Shown here one piece after another: positions 24,223 through 32,503 of a stretch of DNA of 64,000 nucleotides. Made by a program: the position numbers and the translations under genes. The stretch's first letter is position 1, and each line of letters begins with the position of its first letter. Where the stretch lies: positions 62,001-126,000 of the forward strand of contig NZ_CP094357.1 of the NCBI RefSeq assembly GCF_014779555.2. Direction: 5' to 3'. The notes beneath the pieces were generated by a model that ran no database searches, had not been told where the DNA came from, and worked only from the letters and a program-made list of their open reading frames with translations. The DNA comes from Lysobacter capsici. Lineage in GTDB: Bacteria > Pseudomonadota > Gammaproteobacteria > Xanthomonadales > Xanthomonadaceae.

Positions 24223-25017
24223 TCAGCCGAATATGGTTTGCACATAACCGATGACGCCGACGAACTTCCACTGCCCTCGCTGGAGCGCGAACAATTCCAT
24301 TCGACCGTCCTGACCCGAGTTGCGATACGTCGTCTGGACATACACCAGGGCGTGATCGCCGCGCGCCGACACGACCGGCCGGCTGATCCGGAGGATGCCG
24401 TTGGCCTGCGGATAGGCTCGGTAGAAGGCCGGCGGAATGCCGCAGTAGAACACCGGCGGGTCCTCCTGCATCGAAAGAATGGCCGTTACCCGCTCGCGGT
24501 CGACCGGAACGATGCCGGGCACCGAGCGTGTGTCCAGCGGCTGTTGCCGGACGTTGAAGCGCCGCAAGGCATCGACCAGCGTCTCGGACAGATTCCGATC
24601 GATCAGGTGGATGGAGCGATCCGGGGAATTGCCAGGATCTTCGTACCATTCCGGTGTCAGCTCGCTGCAACGCTCCTGACTCTGCGGAGGCTTGCCGCAA
24701 ATGGATACGGTGGCGTTTTCCAATGCGAGGCGACGTTGCGATCCATTGGCGTCGAACGTCGGCGACCGTTCGGTGATCTGCTGATGTTCGACGACCGCAA
24801 TCAGAATCGCGCGCTGCTCCGCGGCCGTCGCCACGCGCGGTTTTCCGACCGGTGCGACGAACAAGTTCGTTTTTGAAGAATTGGGCACGATGACCAGCGC
24901 CACCGCCACCACGATGCAAGCGGCATACAGCAGCGACGTGAGCAGCGACGGAGCACGCGCGCCGTGGCCGTGGCCATGAGAACCATCGCTCGATGAACGG
25001 GAAGACGATGCAGTCAT
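24223..25017 (-). CDS. Hypothetical single-pass membrane protein
   Basis: Protein of 264 residues with a Ser/His-rich N-terminus (SSSDGSHGHGHGARAPSL), one transmembrane helix (LLYAACIVVAVALVIVP, about residues 29-45) and a large extracytoplasmic domain. That domain contains two cysteine-bearing stretches (SICGKPPQSQERCSEL, VFYCGIPPAFYRAY) and ends in DGRMELFALQRGQWKFVGVIGYV, which resembles the ending of small NTF2-like or lipoprotein-like periplasmic domains. No known family is certain. It is followed closely by the 78-residue gene on the same strand. Confidence 0.65.
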   Translation of the reverse strand: MTASSSRSSSDGSHGHGHGARAPSLLTSLLYAACIVVAVALVIVPNSSKTNLFVAPVGKPRVATAAEQRAILIAVVEHQQITERSPTFDANGSQRRLALENATVSICGKPPQSQERCSELTPEWYEDPGNSPDRSIHLIDRNLSETLVDALRRFNVRQQPLDTRSVPGIVPVDRERVTAILSMQEDPPVFYCGIPPAFYRAYPQANGILRISRPVVSARGDHALVYVQTTYRNSGQDGRMELFALQRGQWKFVGVIGYVQTIFG

Positions 25018-25120
25018 GGTCGAGCGTCTCTGCGCGCTTGCGCGATCGCGGCAGCGTAGGCGCAGGCGCGGCCGGCGGGCAATACGTTCAGCCGATCGAA
25101 GGCCCGCGTCGGTTTCCGGC

Positions 25121-25444
25121 TCAGGCCTTCCACCACAGAATCGTCGGCGGGTCCTCGGGACGGGTCTGCTCCAGGCGCTGCAGCGCGCCCACGTCCAGGC
25201 CGGGCAGATGCACGCTCATCGCCATGGCGACTTCGCGATAGCCCGGCCAATCGGTACGCAGCTCCAGGCGCTCGCCGGTCGCGGTGCCGACCTCGACGAA
25301 GATCAGCCGGCGCTCGTTCGCGTCGATCGCGTAGCCGTCGATGCCGTCGATGTCGGTCCAGCGGATGCCGTGGATGCGTCCGGCGCCGTCGTCGCGCCAG
25401 ACGCCGCGCGGATCGGCGTACAGCCTGGGATCTTGCGGGTTCAT
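25121..25444 (-). CDS. Hypothetical protein, 107 aa
   Basis: Soluble protein beginning MNPQDPRLYADPRGVWRDD, with the pattern GRIHGIRWTDIDGIDGYAID then RRLIFVEVGTATGERLELRT and a C-terminus of DPPTILWWKA. It looks like a small beta-rich PH-like fold (W-x-D-I and hydrophobic strands), but no family can be assigned. The ATG at 25444 is preferred over the longer frame to 25522. It precedes the membrane protein gene at 25017 on the same strand by 103 bp. Confidence 0.6.
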   Translation of the reverse strand: MNPQDPRLYADPRGVWRDDGAGRIHGIRWTDIDGIDGYAIDANERRLIFVEVGTATGERLELRTDWPGYREVAMAMSVHLPGLDVGALQRLEQTRPEDPPTILWWKA

Positions 25445-26001
25445 GCGAACGGTCCTTGCACGGACGGGGCGGCTGCTGCCGAACCGGTGGGCAGGCAAGA
25501 TTGGCACATTGGATATGCGCAATCGGGTGCCGTACGGAACACAGGAGGCATGGTCGAGTGGTCAAATGTGATTGTCGTCACGCTTACTCCGGGCATCGGA
25601 TCGGTCGCCCAGCCTCGCCTGCGCGCTACGCACCGGTTGCGACGGCAGCCACGACCGCCCCCCTGTAGGAGCGACGCAAGTCGCGACCGCGACCCCGCGC
25701 CCGCGGCGCAGGCAGCATGCCGCGATCGCAGCCGGCGACCGAAGCAAATCCCCGTGCGCGGCAGCTCCCGCATCGGGAATCGACGCCATCGCAGTGCGAC
25801 CACCTGAAGACCACCCCACCCACACCGACGCGCTCCGCCCCTCGCCGCCCCCGCGTCGCAGGAACTGAGACTCACCCGCTTAGACTGGCGCCGTAAACTG
25901 GCGGTCCCAGGCGCCCGATCGGTGCCCGCCCCCGCCCGGCGGACCCCCGCCGCGCCGCGCCGGCCGCGCCGTCGCCTCCCTTCCCGCCTTGCAGAGACCC
26001 C
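25445..26001. other. Intergenic region, 557 bp
   Basis: No gene is supported. It contains a degenerate single arm of the GTAGGAGCG repeat family (25664-25697) and lies between two divergent units, so it should hold the promoters of the 25444 gene and of rmuC. No clear promoter or operator could be picked out by eye. Confidence 0.6.
25664..25697. repeat. Single degenerate copy of the GTAGGAGCGGCG repeat
   Basis: CTGTAGGAGCGACGCAAGTC followed by GCGACCGCGACCCCG matches one arm of the inverted repeats at 7554-7650 and 42658-42756, with a compensating G-to-A and C-to-T pair in the stem. Confidence 0.7.
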
Positions 26002-27639
26002 ATGCCCCTGACCGCCGCCCTGTTCGCCATCGTGTTCGCGTTGCTGATCGGCGCCGCGCTCGCCTGGCTGCTCGCGCGCGCCGGCGCCGCGCGCGCGCTG
26101 GAGGCCGCGCGCGGCGAGCTGGGCGCGCAGTTGAACGCGGCCAACACCGAGCGCGCGCAGTTGCTCGAGCGCAGCGCGCGCATTCCCGAACTGCAGGGGC
26201 GCCTGGACGAACTCGAGGACCTGCGCGACCGCCTGATCCACGACAGCGGCCAGCTGCGCGAGGCCATCGGCCGCGCCAGCACCGAGCTGGAAAAGGAACA
26301 GCAGGCCCTGCACCGCCTGCGCGCGCAGCTGGAGGACGCCGAACGCCTGCGCGACGCGGCCAATGCCGAGCTGCAGCGGCGCAGCGTCGAACTCAGCCGC
26401 ATGAGCACCCAGCTCGATGCCGAGCGCAGCCAGTCGCAGGAAAAGATCGCCCAGCTCAAGGACGTGCGCGACGAACTGACCACCCAGTTCAAGAACCTCG
26501 CCAACGACATCCTGGAAGAAAAGAGCAAGCGCTTCACCGAACAGAACCGCAGCCACCTGGGCCTGCTGCTCGATCCGCTGCAGCAGAAGCTGGCCGAATT
26601 CCAGACCCGGGTCGAAACCGTCTACGACAACGAAACTCGCGACCGCACCGCGCTGGGCGAACAGGTGCGCCAGCTGATGGCGCTGAACCAGTCGCTCAGC
26701 GAAGACGCGAAGAACCTCACCACCGCGCTCAAGGGTTCCAGCAAGACCCAGGGCGCGTGGGGCGAGTTGATCCTCGAACGCGTGCTCGAATCGGCCGGGC
26801 TGCGCAAGGGCGAGGAATACGACGTCCAGGAAAGCCACGGCACCGAGGACGGCGAGCGCCGCCCCGACGTGACCATCCACCTGCCTGAAGACCGGCATCT
26901 GGTGATCGATTCCAAGGTCTCGCTGCTCGCCTACGAGGAGTACGCCAGCGCCGAGGACGAGGAGCAGCGCGGGCGCGCGATCAAGCGCCATCTCGACTCG
27001 GTGCGCGCGCACATGCGCGGCCTGTCGGACAAGCGCTATCAGGAGCTGTACGGCCTGCGTTCGCTGGATTTCGTGCTGATGTTCGTGCCGATCGAACCGG
27101 CCTTCATGCTCGCGGTCACCCACGACCGCAACCTGTTTATGGACGGCTGGCAGCGCAACGTGCTGGTGGTCAGCCCGTCGACCTTGCTGTTCGTGCTGCG
27201 CACCGTCGCCCATCTGTGGCGGCAGGAGGCGCAGAACCGCAATGCCCAGGAAATCGCCAAGCGCGGCGCGCAGCTGTACGACCGCTTGTGTTCGTTCGTG
27301 GCCGACCTGGAGAAAGTCGGCGACCGCATCGACCAGGCCAAGGTCAGCTTCGACAGCGCGCGCGACAAGCTCAGCCGCAACAAGGGCAGCGTGATCCGCC
27401 AGGCCGAGATGCTGCGCGACATGGGGGTCAAGCCGATCCGCGCGTTGCCGGCGAAACTGGTCGAGTTGTCGGCCGACGATGCATCGACCGACGACGGCAT
27501 CGAACCCGACGGCCCGCGGCCGATCGAGGGCGCGGCGGGGCTGCTGAGCGCGGAATCCGACAGCCCGGACGATGCAGGCGAGCGGGTGGAGGCCGAGGAA
27601 AACGGCGGCGACGGCGGTGAGGATCGCGGCGAGGCCTGA
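26002..27639 (+). CDS. rmuC: DNA recombination protein RmuC
   Basis: Membrane-anchored RmuC of 545 residues. An N-terminal helix (LFAIVFALLIGAALAWLLA) is followed by a long coiled coil (about residues 30-170, heptad-rich with many Ala, Leu, Glu and Arg). The conserved RmuC domain comes next, with KTQGAWGELILERVLESAGL, RRPDVTIHLPEDRHLVIDSK and FVPIEPAFMLAV. RmuC limits inversions at repeats in E. coli and its fold is nuclease-like, though its activity is poorly defined. The C-terminal 70 residues are acidic and disordered. The presence of rmuC and recCBD in the same window is notable but they are not in one operon. Confidence 0.93.
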   Translation: MPLTAALFAIVFALLIGAALAWLLARAGAARALEAARGELGAQLNAANTERAQLLERSARIPELQGRLDELEDLRDRLIHDSGQLREAIGRASTELEKEQQALHRLRAQLEDAERLRDAANAELQRRSVELSRMSTQLDAERSQSQEKIAQLKDVRDELTTQFKNLANDILEEKSKRFTEQNRSHLGLLLDPLQQKLAEFQTRVETVYDNETRDRTALGEQVRQLMALNQSLSEDAKNLTTALKGSSKTQGAWGELILERVLESAGLRKGEEYDVQESHGTEDGERRPDVTIHLPEDRHLVIDSKVSLLAYEEYASAEDEEQRGRAIKRHLDSVRAHMRGLSDKRYQELYGLRSLDFVLMFVPIEPAFMLAVTHDRNLFMDGWQRNVLVVSPSTLLFVLRTVAHLWRQEAQNRNAQEIAKRGAQLYDRLCSFVADLEKVGDRIDQAKVSFDSARDKLSRNKGSVIRQAEMLRDMGVKPIRALPAKLVELSADDASTDDGIEPDGPRPIEGAAGLLSAESDSPDDAGERVEAEENGGDGGEDRGEA

Positions 27640-27769
27640 TCGATCGGTCGAGCCTGGTCGCGAGCGGGTTTCAGCCCGACTTGCTCGCTCCGCGGCGAGC
27701 GAATTCGAGTCGATCCGAAACCGCAGCGTCGGGACTCAAGCCCCGCCTGAGAGACCTCGACGCCAGGTA

Positions 27770-28051
27770 TCAGGGTTGTTCGACCCACTGCGCAAAACCG
27801 GCCGCATCGAGCCGATCGCGCACCGCGGACGAAGGCGCCGGGTCGATGAGAACGCGCAATACGTCGTTGTAGCCCGAGCCTTCGTGGTTGCTCCATACAT
27901 CGGCCAGCAGCGCGAGATTGCTCTGGCTCATGTGCTCGGCCAGCACGCTCAGCAGCGGCAGATAGTCGGCGGAGGGAATCCCGTGCGGGTAGGCGCGCGC
28001 CACCAGCTCGGCCGTGCCGCGCAGGTGATCGGGAACATCGGATGAGGTCAT
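27770..28051 (-). CDS. DUF3349-like small protein
   Basis: Protein of 93 residues starting MTSSDVPDHLRGTAELVARA, with AYPHGIPSADYLPLLSVLAEHMS and ALLADVWSNHEGSGYNDVLRVL. These match the DUF3349 pattern, whose members are small helical bacterial proteins of unknown role. There is no signal or membrane helix. The start is at 28051; the frame is open to 28186, but that part reads into the neighbouring gene region. It lies 135 bp downstream of the Imm35-like gene on the same strand, so the two could be one unit. The assignment is from memory of the family and moderately sure. Confidence 0.65.
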   Translation of the reverse strand: MTSSDVPDHLRGTAELVARAYPHGIPSADYLPLLSVLAEHMSQSNLALLADVWSNHEGSGYNDVLRVLIDPAPSSAVRDRLDAAGFAQWVEQP

Positions 28052-28186
28052 GGCGTGGGCCGAGTCGGACGGTGGCGGTCGCGGATTCTTATCATCCCGC
28101 GCGGACAAGACGACGCCGGCCGCATCGCGGCAGGCTTGCCAGCGCGAGTCGGGCCGGCGATTTGCGACGGCGGCGCGGGCGGCCAC

Positions 28187-28462
28187 TTACAGCGCCCGTA
28201 TCGCCTCCTCCCAATCGCAATGAGTGGGCAAGTCGATAACCGTTCCATCGCGCTCGACCAGAATCGGCCCGTTGCCGGCCAACATGGCGCTGGTGTTGCC
28301 GGTCTCGACGAATTCGCGGCTGTTGTAGAAAAACACCCAGCCGCGCGCGGTCTCCCGGGTGTGCTCCGGTACGAGTACGAACTCGTCTTGCCCCAAATGC
28401 GCGTGGCTCGCGATCCTGGTTTGCGCCAGATGCCGCGCCGCTTCGAAATCGATCGCCGCCAT
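28187..28462 (-). CDS. Imm35/YrhB-domain protein, possible immunity protein
   Basis: Cytoplasmic protein of 91 residues (MAAIDFEAARHLAQTRIA). The segment ARGWVFFYNSREFVETGN, followed by AMLAGNGPILVERDGTVIDL, is characteristic of the YrhB/immunity protein 35 family, whose members are found beside polymorphic toxins. No toxin, PAAR or secretion gene is within reach here, so it may be an orphan immunity gene or a family member with another task. The ATG is set at 28462, ahead of a frame open to 28558 that contains the mla terminator. Confidence 0.75.
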   Translation of the reverse strand: MAAIDFEAARHLAQTRIASHAHLGQDEFVLVPEHTRETARGWVFFYNSREFVETGNTSAMLAGNGPILVERDGTVIDLPTHCDWEEAIRAL

Positions 28463-28530
28463 GCCTGATTCCCCAAGTGGAACGATGTCCGATCTTGTCG
28501 GCTCGGACGGGACAGATCGCATCGCCGCCG

Positions 28531-28568
28531 CGCAAAACAAAACGGCCCGGATTCGCATCCGGGCCGTT
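28531..28568 (-). terminator. Rho-independent terminator of the mla operon
   Basis: Perfect 12-bp stem AACGGCCCGGAT / ATCCGGGCCGTT with a TCGC loop (28541-28568). On the minus strand it is followed by TTGTTTTGCG. It lies 35 bp beyond the mlaA stop codon. Confidence 0.85.
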
Positions 28569-28603
28569 CGTGGATTCAGGCGTGCAGCGACGCTATGCGG
28601 CGC

Positions 28604-29878
28604 TCAGCGTCCGCCGTCGGTCGGCATCACCGGCATCGCATCGGCCGGGACGCTCGGGTTGCTGTCGTCCTGCAGATAGTCGGGCAGCTGCTCGTCGCTG
28701 TTCTTGTCCATGCGGTCGCCGAAGATCTGGTAGTCGCGGCGCTGGGTCCACGAATCGCGCACCAGCGCGTATTCGTCCTCCGCGCCTTCGCGCAGGCTGT
28801 CCAGCGGCAGCAACTGGGCGCGCACGTCGACCAGTTGCAGGCCCTGCAGCGGGATGCGGATGCGGTCGCGATCGACCTGGCGCAGCGGGCTCAGCGGCGC
28901 GTCGCCGAGCGCGCCGAACGCATCGCGCACGGTGCGCGGCCCGAACAGCGGCAGCTCGAGATAGCGCGAACGCTTCCAGCCCCACACGCCGAGGGTCTGG
29001 CCGAAGTCTTCGCTGCGGTTGGGCAGCTTGGCGTCGCTGGCCGGATCGAAGATGCCGGCGATGCCCAGGGTGGTGTTGAGCGCGAACCGGCCCAGCGACT
29101 GCGCGGCCTGCTTGGGCTTGCCCTGCAGCAGCGCGTTGAGGGCCGACACCGGCTGGCCGAGGTTGCTGAAGAAGTTGCTCACGCCCAGGCGTATCGGACG
29201 CGGCACGACCTTGGTGTAGGCGCGCGCCAGCGGCCGGGCGATGCCCTTGTCCACCGCCATGTTGAAGCGGTGCATCTTGCGGTTGTACTTCTCCCACGGA
29301 TCGTAGGCGCCGGGCACGTTGGCCGGCGTCGGCAGGGTGGGATCGGCGACCGGGTCGTAGCCCTGCGCGTTGCCGTAGATGTCGTCGAAGTCGCGTTCGG
29401 CGTCGGTGCGCGGGTCGGCGACCGGGTCGGTCGGCGGGGCCGCGGTCGGGTCGAGCGCCGGCGGCGCGGGCGGATCGACCTGAGCCAGGCTGTAGTCCAG
29501 ATCCAGCTCGAGCGGCACCACGGCGAAGTCGTCGCTGTGCGCGGCCGAGGCCTGCTGCGGCGACGAAGCTTCGGCGGTCGCGGTGGCGGTGGCGTCGGCA
29601 TCGACCGGCGCGCTCGCGGCGATGCCGGCCGCGGACAGCGCGCTCGCCGAATCGGTCTGCACCGGGGCCTGCGTTGAGGCCGCGATCTGCGCGGATTCGG
29701 CCGGGGCGGGTTCGATAGCCACCGGCGGCGAAGCCTCGGCCATCGCATCGGCGGCGACCATCGCCGTGGCCGGCGCGGTCAAGCCGGAGGCCGGGCTCGC
29801 GTCCTGCGCGAGGGCCGGTGCGGAGTGCAGCGCGGCCAGGATCAGGCCGAGCGCTAAGGGGAGTGCGTGGGGGCGCAT
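28604..29878 (-). CDS. mlaA: MlaA-type outer-membrane phospholipid-transport protein, long form
   Basis: Outer-membrane component of the Mla system, which removes misplaced phospholipids from the outer leaflet. The C-terminal part (about residues 193-395) is a clear MlaA/VacJ domain: DPWEKYNRKMHRFNMAVD, PRPIRLGVSNFFSNLGQP, SLGRFALNTTLGIAGIFDPA and FGQTLGVWGWKRSRYLELPL. Two features differ from textbook MlaA. The signal peptide (LILAALHSAPALA) has no lipobox cysteine, and an in-frame TAG just upstream rules out an earlier start. The MlaA domain is also preceded by about 165 residues of Ala/Pro/Asp-rich linker, giving 424 residues instead of roughly 250. It is the last gene of mlaFEDCBA. Confidence 0.93.
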   Translation of the reverse strand: MRPHALPLALGLILAALHSAPALAQDASPASGLTAPATAMVAADAMAEASPPVAIEPAPAESAQIAASTQAPVQTDSASALSAAGIAASAPVDADATATATAEASSPQQASAAHSDDFAVVPLELDLDYSLAQVDPPAPPALDPTAAPPTDPVADPRTDAERDFDDIYGNAQGYDPVADPTLPTPANVPGAYDPWEKYNRKMHRFNMAVDKGIARPLARAYTKVVPRPIRLGVSNFFSNLGQPVSALNALLQGKPKQAAQSLGRFALNTTLGIAGIFDPASDAKLPNRSEDFGQTLGVWGWKRSRYLELPLFGPRTVRDAFGALGDAPLSPLRQVDRDRIRIPLQGLQLVDVRAQLLPLDSLREGAEDEYALVRDSWTQRRDYQIFGDRMDKNSDEQLPDYLQDDSNPSVPADAMPVMPTDGGR

Positions 29879-29976
29879 GGTTGCAGTCTAGTCTTCCGTT
29901 ACATCGGTGGGGGCGGCCAGGCCACGTTCGTGGGCGTCGGCGACCGCAACTGTGAACGTGTACGTATGCGGTGCGA

Positions 29977-30264
29977 TCAGCCGCCGAAGCCGAGCGAGGC
30001 GTCGAGCCGGTAGGCCGCGCGCAGCTCGGCCAGGCCGGCCGGTTCGCCCTGCACGTCCACGCCGGGCGCCTGCCCGGCCAACTCGGCCAGCAGCGCCAGC
30101 CCGGCGCTGTCGACCGAACTGACCGCCGACAGGTCGAACCGGCGCGCGCCTGCGACCAGCGCGCGCGCCTGCGGCCACAACGCGGCGGCCGCGTCGCGAT
30201 CGAGCTCGCCCGCGAACACCAGGGTGTCGCCGTCCTTGCGCAGGCTGGCCGCGGCCGCGCTCAT
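29977..30264 (-). CDS. mlaB: MlaB, STAS-domain subunit of the Mla ABC transporter
   Basis: Cytoplasmic STAS-domain protein of 95 residues that associates with the MlaFE complex and supports its activity. The STAS core is ARRFDLSAVSSVDSAGLALL. MlaB lacks enzymatic motifs. It begins one base after the mlaC stop codon, and is followed by mlaA after a 98-bp gap. Confidence 0.88.
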   Translation of the reverse strand: MSAAAASLRKDGDTLVFAGELDRDAAAALWPQARALVAGARRFDLSAVSSVDSAGLALLAELAGQAPGVDVQGEPAGLAELRAAYRLDASLGFGG

Positions 30265-30265
30265 C

Positions 30266-30928
30266 TCAGTTGCCGCTCGCCTGGGCCTGCAGCTTGCCGG
30301 CCTTGATGTCGGCGGCGACCTGGGCGATCGACTTCTGGTTGAGCGGGGTGTCGAACTGGTTGCGGAAGGTCTGCACGAAGCTGACGCCTTCGACCATCAC
30401 GTCGAACACCTTCCACTGCGCGCCGTTCTTGCGCAGCAGGTAGTCCACCGGCACCGGCTCGCCGCCCTGGCGCAGGAACTCGCTGGACACCTTGACGATG
30501 GCGCCGCCGCGCAGCGGGGTTTCGGACTTGATCCGGACCTGCAGGCGGGTGTTGAAGTCGAGCAGGGCCGAACCGTAGCGCTGCATCAGGCTGCCGGTCA
30601 GGGCATCGGCGAACAGGCCGACATCGGCGTCGGACGCGCCGCGGCCGTGGGTGCCCAGGACCAGGCGCGCGGCGTAGTCGCGGTCGAACACCGTGTTGAA
30701 TTCGGTGGTGATGAACTGGCTCAGCGCGGCGCGGTTCTTGCTGAACTCGGCGCGGCGCGATTCCAGGGTCGACAGGATGCGGGTGCTGTTGGCCAGCACC
30801 ATCGCGCTGGGCGAACCGGCGGCGGGCGCGGCCTGGCCCGGGGCCGCGGTGGCCTGGGCGAACGCGAACGAGGGAGCGCCGGCGATCAGGGCCGAGGCGA
30901 GGACGGTAACGATCAGGGAACGCTTCAT
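30266..30928 (-). CDS. mlaC: MlaC, periplasmic phospholipid-binding protein
   Basis: Periplasmic shuttle protein of 220 residues that carries phospholipid between MlaA and the inner-membrane MlaD. A signal peptide (VLASALIAGAPSFAFA) is followed by a short Ala/Pro/Gly-rich spacer and the MlaC/Ttg2D domain: FITTEFNTVFDRDYAARLVLG, YGSALLDFNTRLQVRI, VPVDYLLRKNGAQWKVFDV and GVSFVQTFRNQFDTPL. Its start overlaps the mlaD stop by four bases. Confidence 0.93.
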   Translation of the reverse strand: MKRSLIVTVLASALIAGAPSFAFAQATAAPGQAAPAAGSPSAMVLANSTRILSTLESRRAEFSKNRAALSQFITTEFNTVFDRDYAARLVLGTHGRGASDADVGLFADALTGSLMQRYGSALLDFNTRLQVRIKSETPLRGGAIVKVSSEFLRQGGEPVPVDYLLRKNGAQWKVFDVMVEGVSFVQTFRNQFDTPLNQKSIAQVAADIKAGKLQAQASGN

Positions 30929-31491
30929 TTCTTGGTCTCGTCGGAGGGGGCGGCTTGTTCGCCCTGGAGGTAATCGGGAACGCCGGCGTCGGCGGGCTTG
31001 GCCGCGGCCGCGCCGCCGCCATTGCCGCCTTGTGCGCCACCGCCGCTGAACATGTACTTGCCGACCAGCTGGATCAGGTCGACCGCCGGCTGGGTCAGGA
31101 AGATCTGGTCGCCGGGCTTGAGGTTTTCCGGGTCGCCGCCGGGGCTCAGCCCGACATAGCTCTCGCCCAGCAGGCCGCTGGTGAGGATGCCCGCGGAGGT
31201 GTCGGCCGACAGCGTGTAGCGCTTGTTGATCGCCAGGGTCACCACCGACTGGTACTTGACCGGGTCCAGCGAGATATCGGTCACCTGGCCGACCGTCACG
31301 CCGCCGATCTTGACCGGCGCGTTCGGGCGCAGCGGGCCGATCGTAGTGAATTTGGCGGTGATGTTGTAGCTATCGCCGCCGAAACCGAACTTGCCGTTGG
31401 TCGAGGCGATCGCCAGCACCAGCAGCGACGCCAGGGCGAGGAGCAGGAATGCGCCGACGGCGAATTCGATGCGGGGACTGCGGATGGACAT
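30925..31491 (-). CDS. mlaD: MlaD, MCE-domain subunit
   Basis: Inner-membrane anchored MCE protein of 188 residues that forms the periplasmic hexamer of the Mla complex. One N-terminal helix (FAVGAFLLLALASLLVLAIA) is followed by the MCE domain (NITAKFTTIGPLRPNAPVKI, GGVTVGQVTDISLDP) and the hydrophobic C-terminal helix (PAVDLIQLVGKYMF). The tail is Gly/Ala-rich. It overlaps mlaC by four bases. A 259-bp gap with repeats separates it from mlaE. Confidence 0.92.
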   Translation of the reverse strand: MSIRSPRIEFAVGAFLLLALASLLVLAIASTNGKFGFGGDSYNITAKFTTIGPLRPNAPVKIGGVTVGQVTDISLDPVKYQSVVTLAINKRYTLSADTSAGILTSGLLGESYVGLSPGGDPENLKPGDQIFLTQPAVDLIQLVGKYMFSGGGAQGGNGGGAAAAKPADAGVPDYLQGEQAAPSDETKK

Positions 31492-31599
31492 GGCACCACC
31501 TTGGGGATAAAGCCCGCGTGGATCAACGCGGCTGTGGGAACGGTATGCATGGAACGGTGTGGATGCTGCGAAGGGGGCGGCCCCGTCGCGGCGTCGAAG

Positions 31600-31745
31600 C
31601 CCCTCTCCCGCGGGCGGGAGAGGGGTTGGGGTGAGGGCGCGCTTCGCGCTGCAACCTCGCCGTGTCCCTCATCCGCCCTTCGGGCACCTTCTCCCGCTTG
31701 CGGGAGAAGGAAGATCGAGCACTCCTCCCGCGAGCGGGAGAAGGG
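31600..31745. repeat. CTCTCCCGC-family repeats inside the mla operon
   Basis: Three stem-loops of the family (31600-31640, 31687-31712 and 31721-31745) lie between mlaE and mlaD. The surrounding genes continue in the same direction, so transcription must pass through these hairpins. That may alter the relative expression of mlaFE and mlaDCBA. Confidence 0.85.
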
Positions 31746-31750
31746 ATTAC

Positions 31751-32503
31751 TTACCTGAACAAGAACGCCGACATCACGAAATTGAACATCAGCACCAGCA
31801 GCGAGGCGTTCACCACCGCGCGGGTGGTCGCCACCGAGGTGCCTTCGATGGTCGGTTCGGCATGGAAACCGACATAGGCCGCGACCAGCGCCGCGGTCCC
31901 GCCGAACACCGCCGACTTCACGAACGCCATCAGGAAGTCGTTCTGGAAATCGACGCTGTCCTTGAGCACCTGCCAGAACGTGCCGGCCTCCAGGCCGATC
32001 ACGTGGACCGACTCGAAATAGCTCGCGCTAATCGCCAGGCTGCAGAAGAACCCGGTCAGCAGCGGCACGCACAGCACCGCGGCCCAGAACCGCGGCGCCA
32101 CCGCCTTGCCGATCGGGTCGATCGCCATCAGGCCGAGCGCTGTGATCTGGTCGGTCGCGCGCATCAGGCCCAGTTCGGCCGCGATCGAGCTGCCGGCGCG
32201 GCCGATGAACAACAGCGCGGTCAGCACCGGGCCCAGTTCGCGGTACAGGCCCAGGCCCAGCATGGCGCTGACCTGGTTGGCGGCACCATAAGTATCGAGT
32301 GCGCGATAGCCCAGCAGGGTCACCGAAAGGCCGACGAACGCGCCGCCAACGGCGATGATCGGCAGCGAACGTGCACCGATCTTGTAGATTTCACGCACCA
32401 GCTCGCGGAAGAAGTCGGCGGTCGGCTTGGACGCGCGCAGCACCGACAGCGAGAACAGGCCGGCGCGGCCGAGCGAGCGGGTGGCTTCGATGAAAGGCAT
32501 CAC
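31751..32503 (-). CDS. mlaE: MlaE, permease subunit
   Basis: Inner-membrane permease of 250 residues with about six helices, matching the MlaE/TIGR00056 family. Family blocks: REIYKIGARSLPIIAVGGAF, GLGLYRELGPVLTALLFIGR, GSSIAAELGLMRATDQITAL and FWQVLKDSVDFQNDFLMAFVKSAVFG. It pairs with MlaF to drive phospholipid movement. Its start overlaps the mlaF stop (ATGA, 32500-32503). Confidence 0.93.
   Translation of the reverse strand: MMPFIEATRSLGRAGLFSLSVLRASKPTADFFRELVREIYKIGARSLPIIAVGGAFVGLSVTLLGYRALDTYGAANQVSAMLGLGLYRELGPVLTALLFIGRAGSSIAAELGLMRATDQITALGLMAIDPIGKAVAPRFWAAVLCVPLLTGFFCSLAISASYFESVHVIGLEAGTFWQVLKDSVDFQNDFLMAFVKSAVFGGTAALVAAYVGFHAEPTIEGTSVATTRAVVNASLLVLMFNFVMSAFLFR

Noticed and set aside
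25544-25620. Possible tRNA-like stretch (GGAGGCATGGTCGAGTGGTC)
   Set aside because: The TGGTCGAGTGGTC part resembles a D-arm, but no matching acceptor, anticodon and T-arm could be paired.
28187-28558. Longer start for the Imm35-like gene
   Set aside because: The extra residues would be coded by the mla terminator hairpin; the ATG at 28462 begins the domain.
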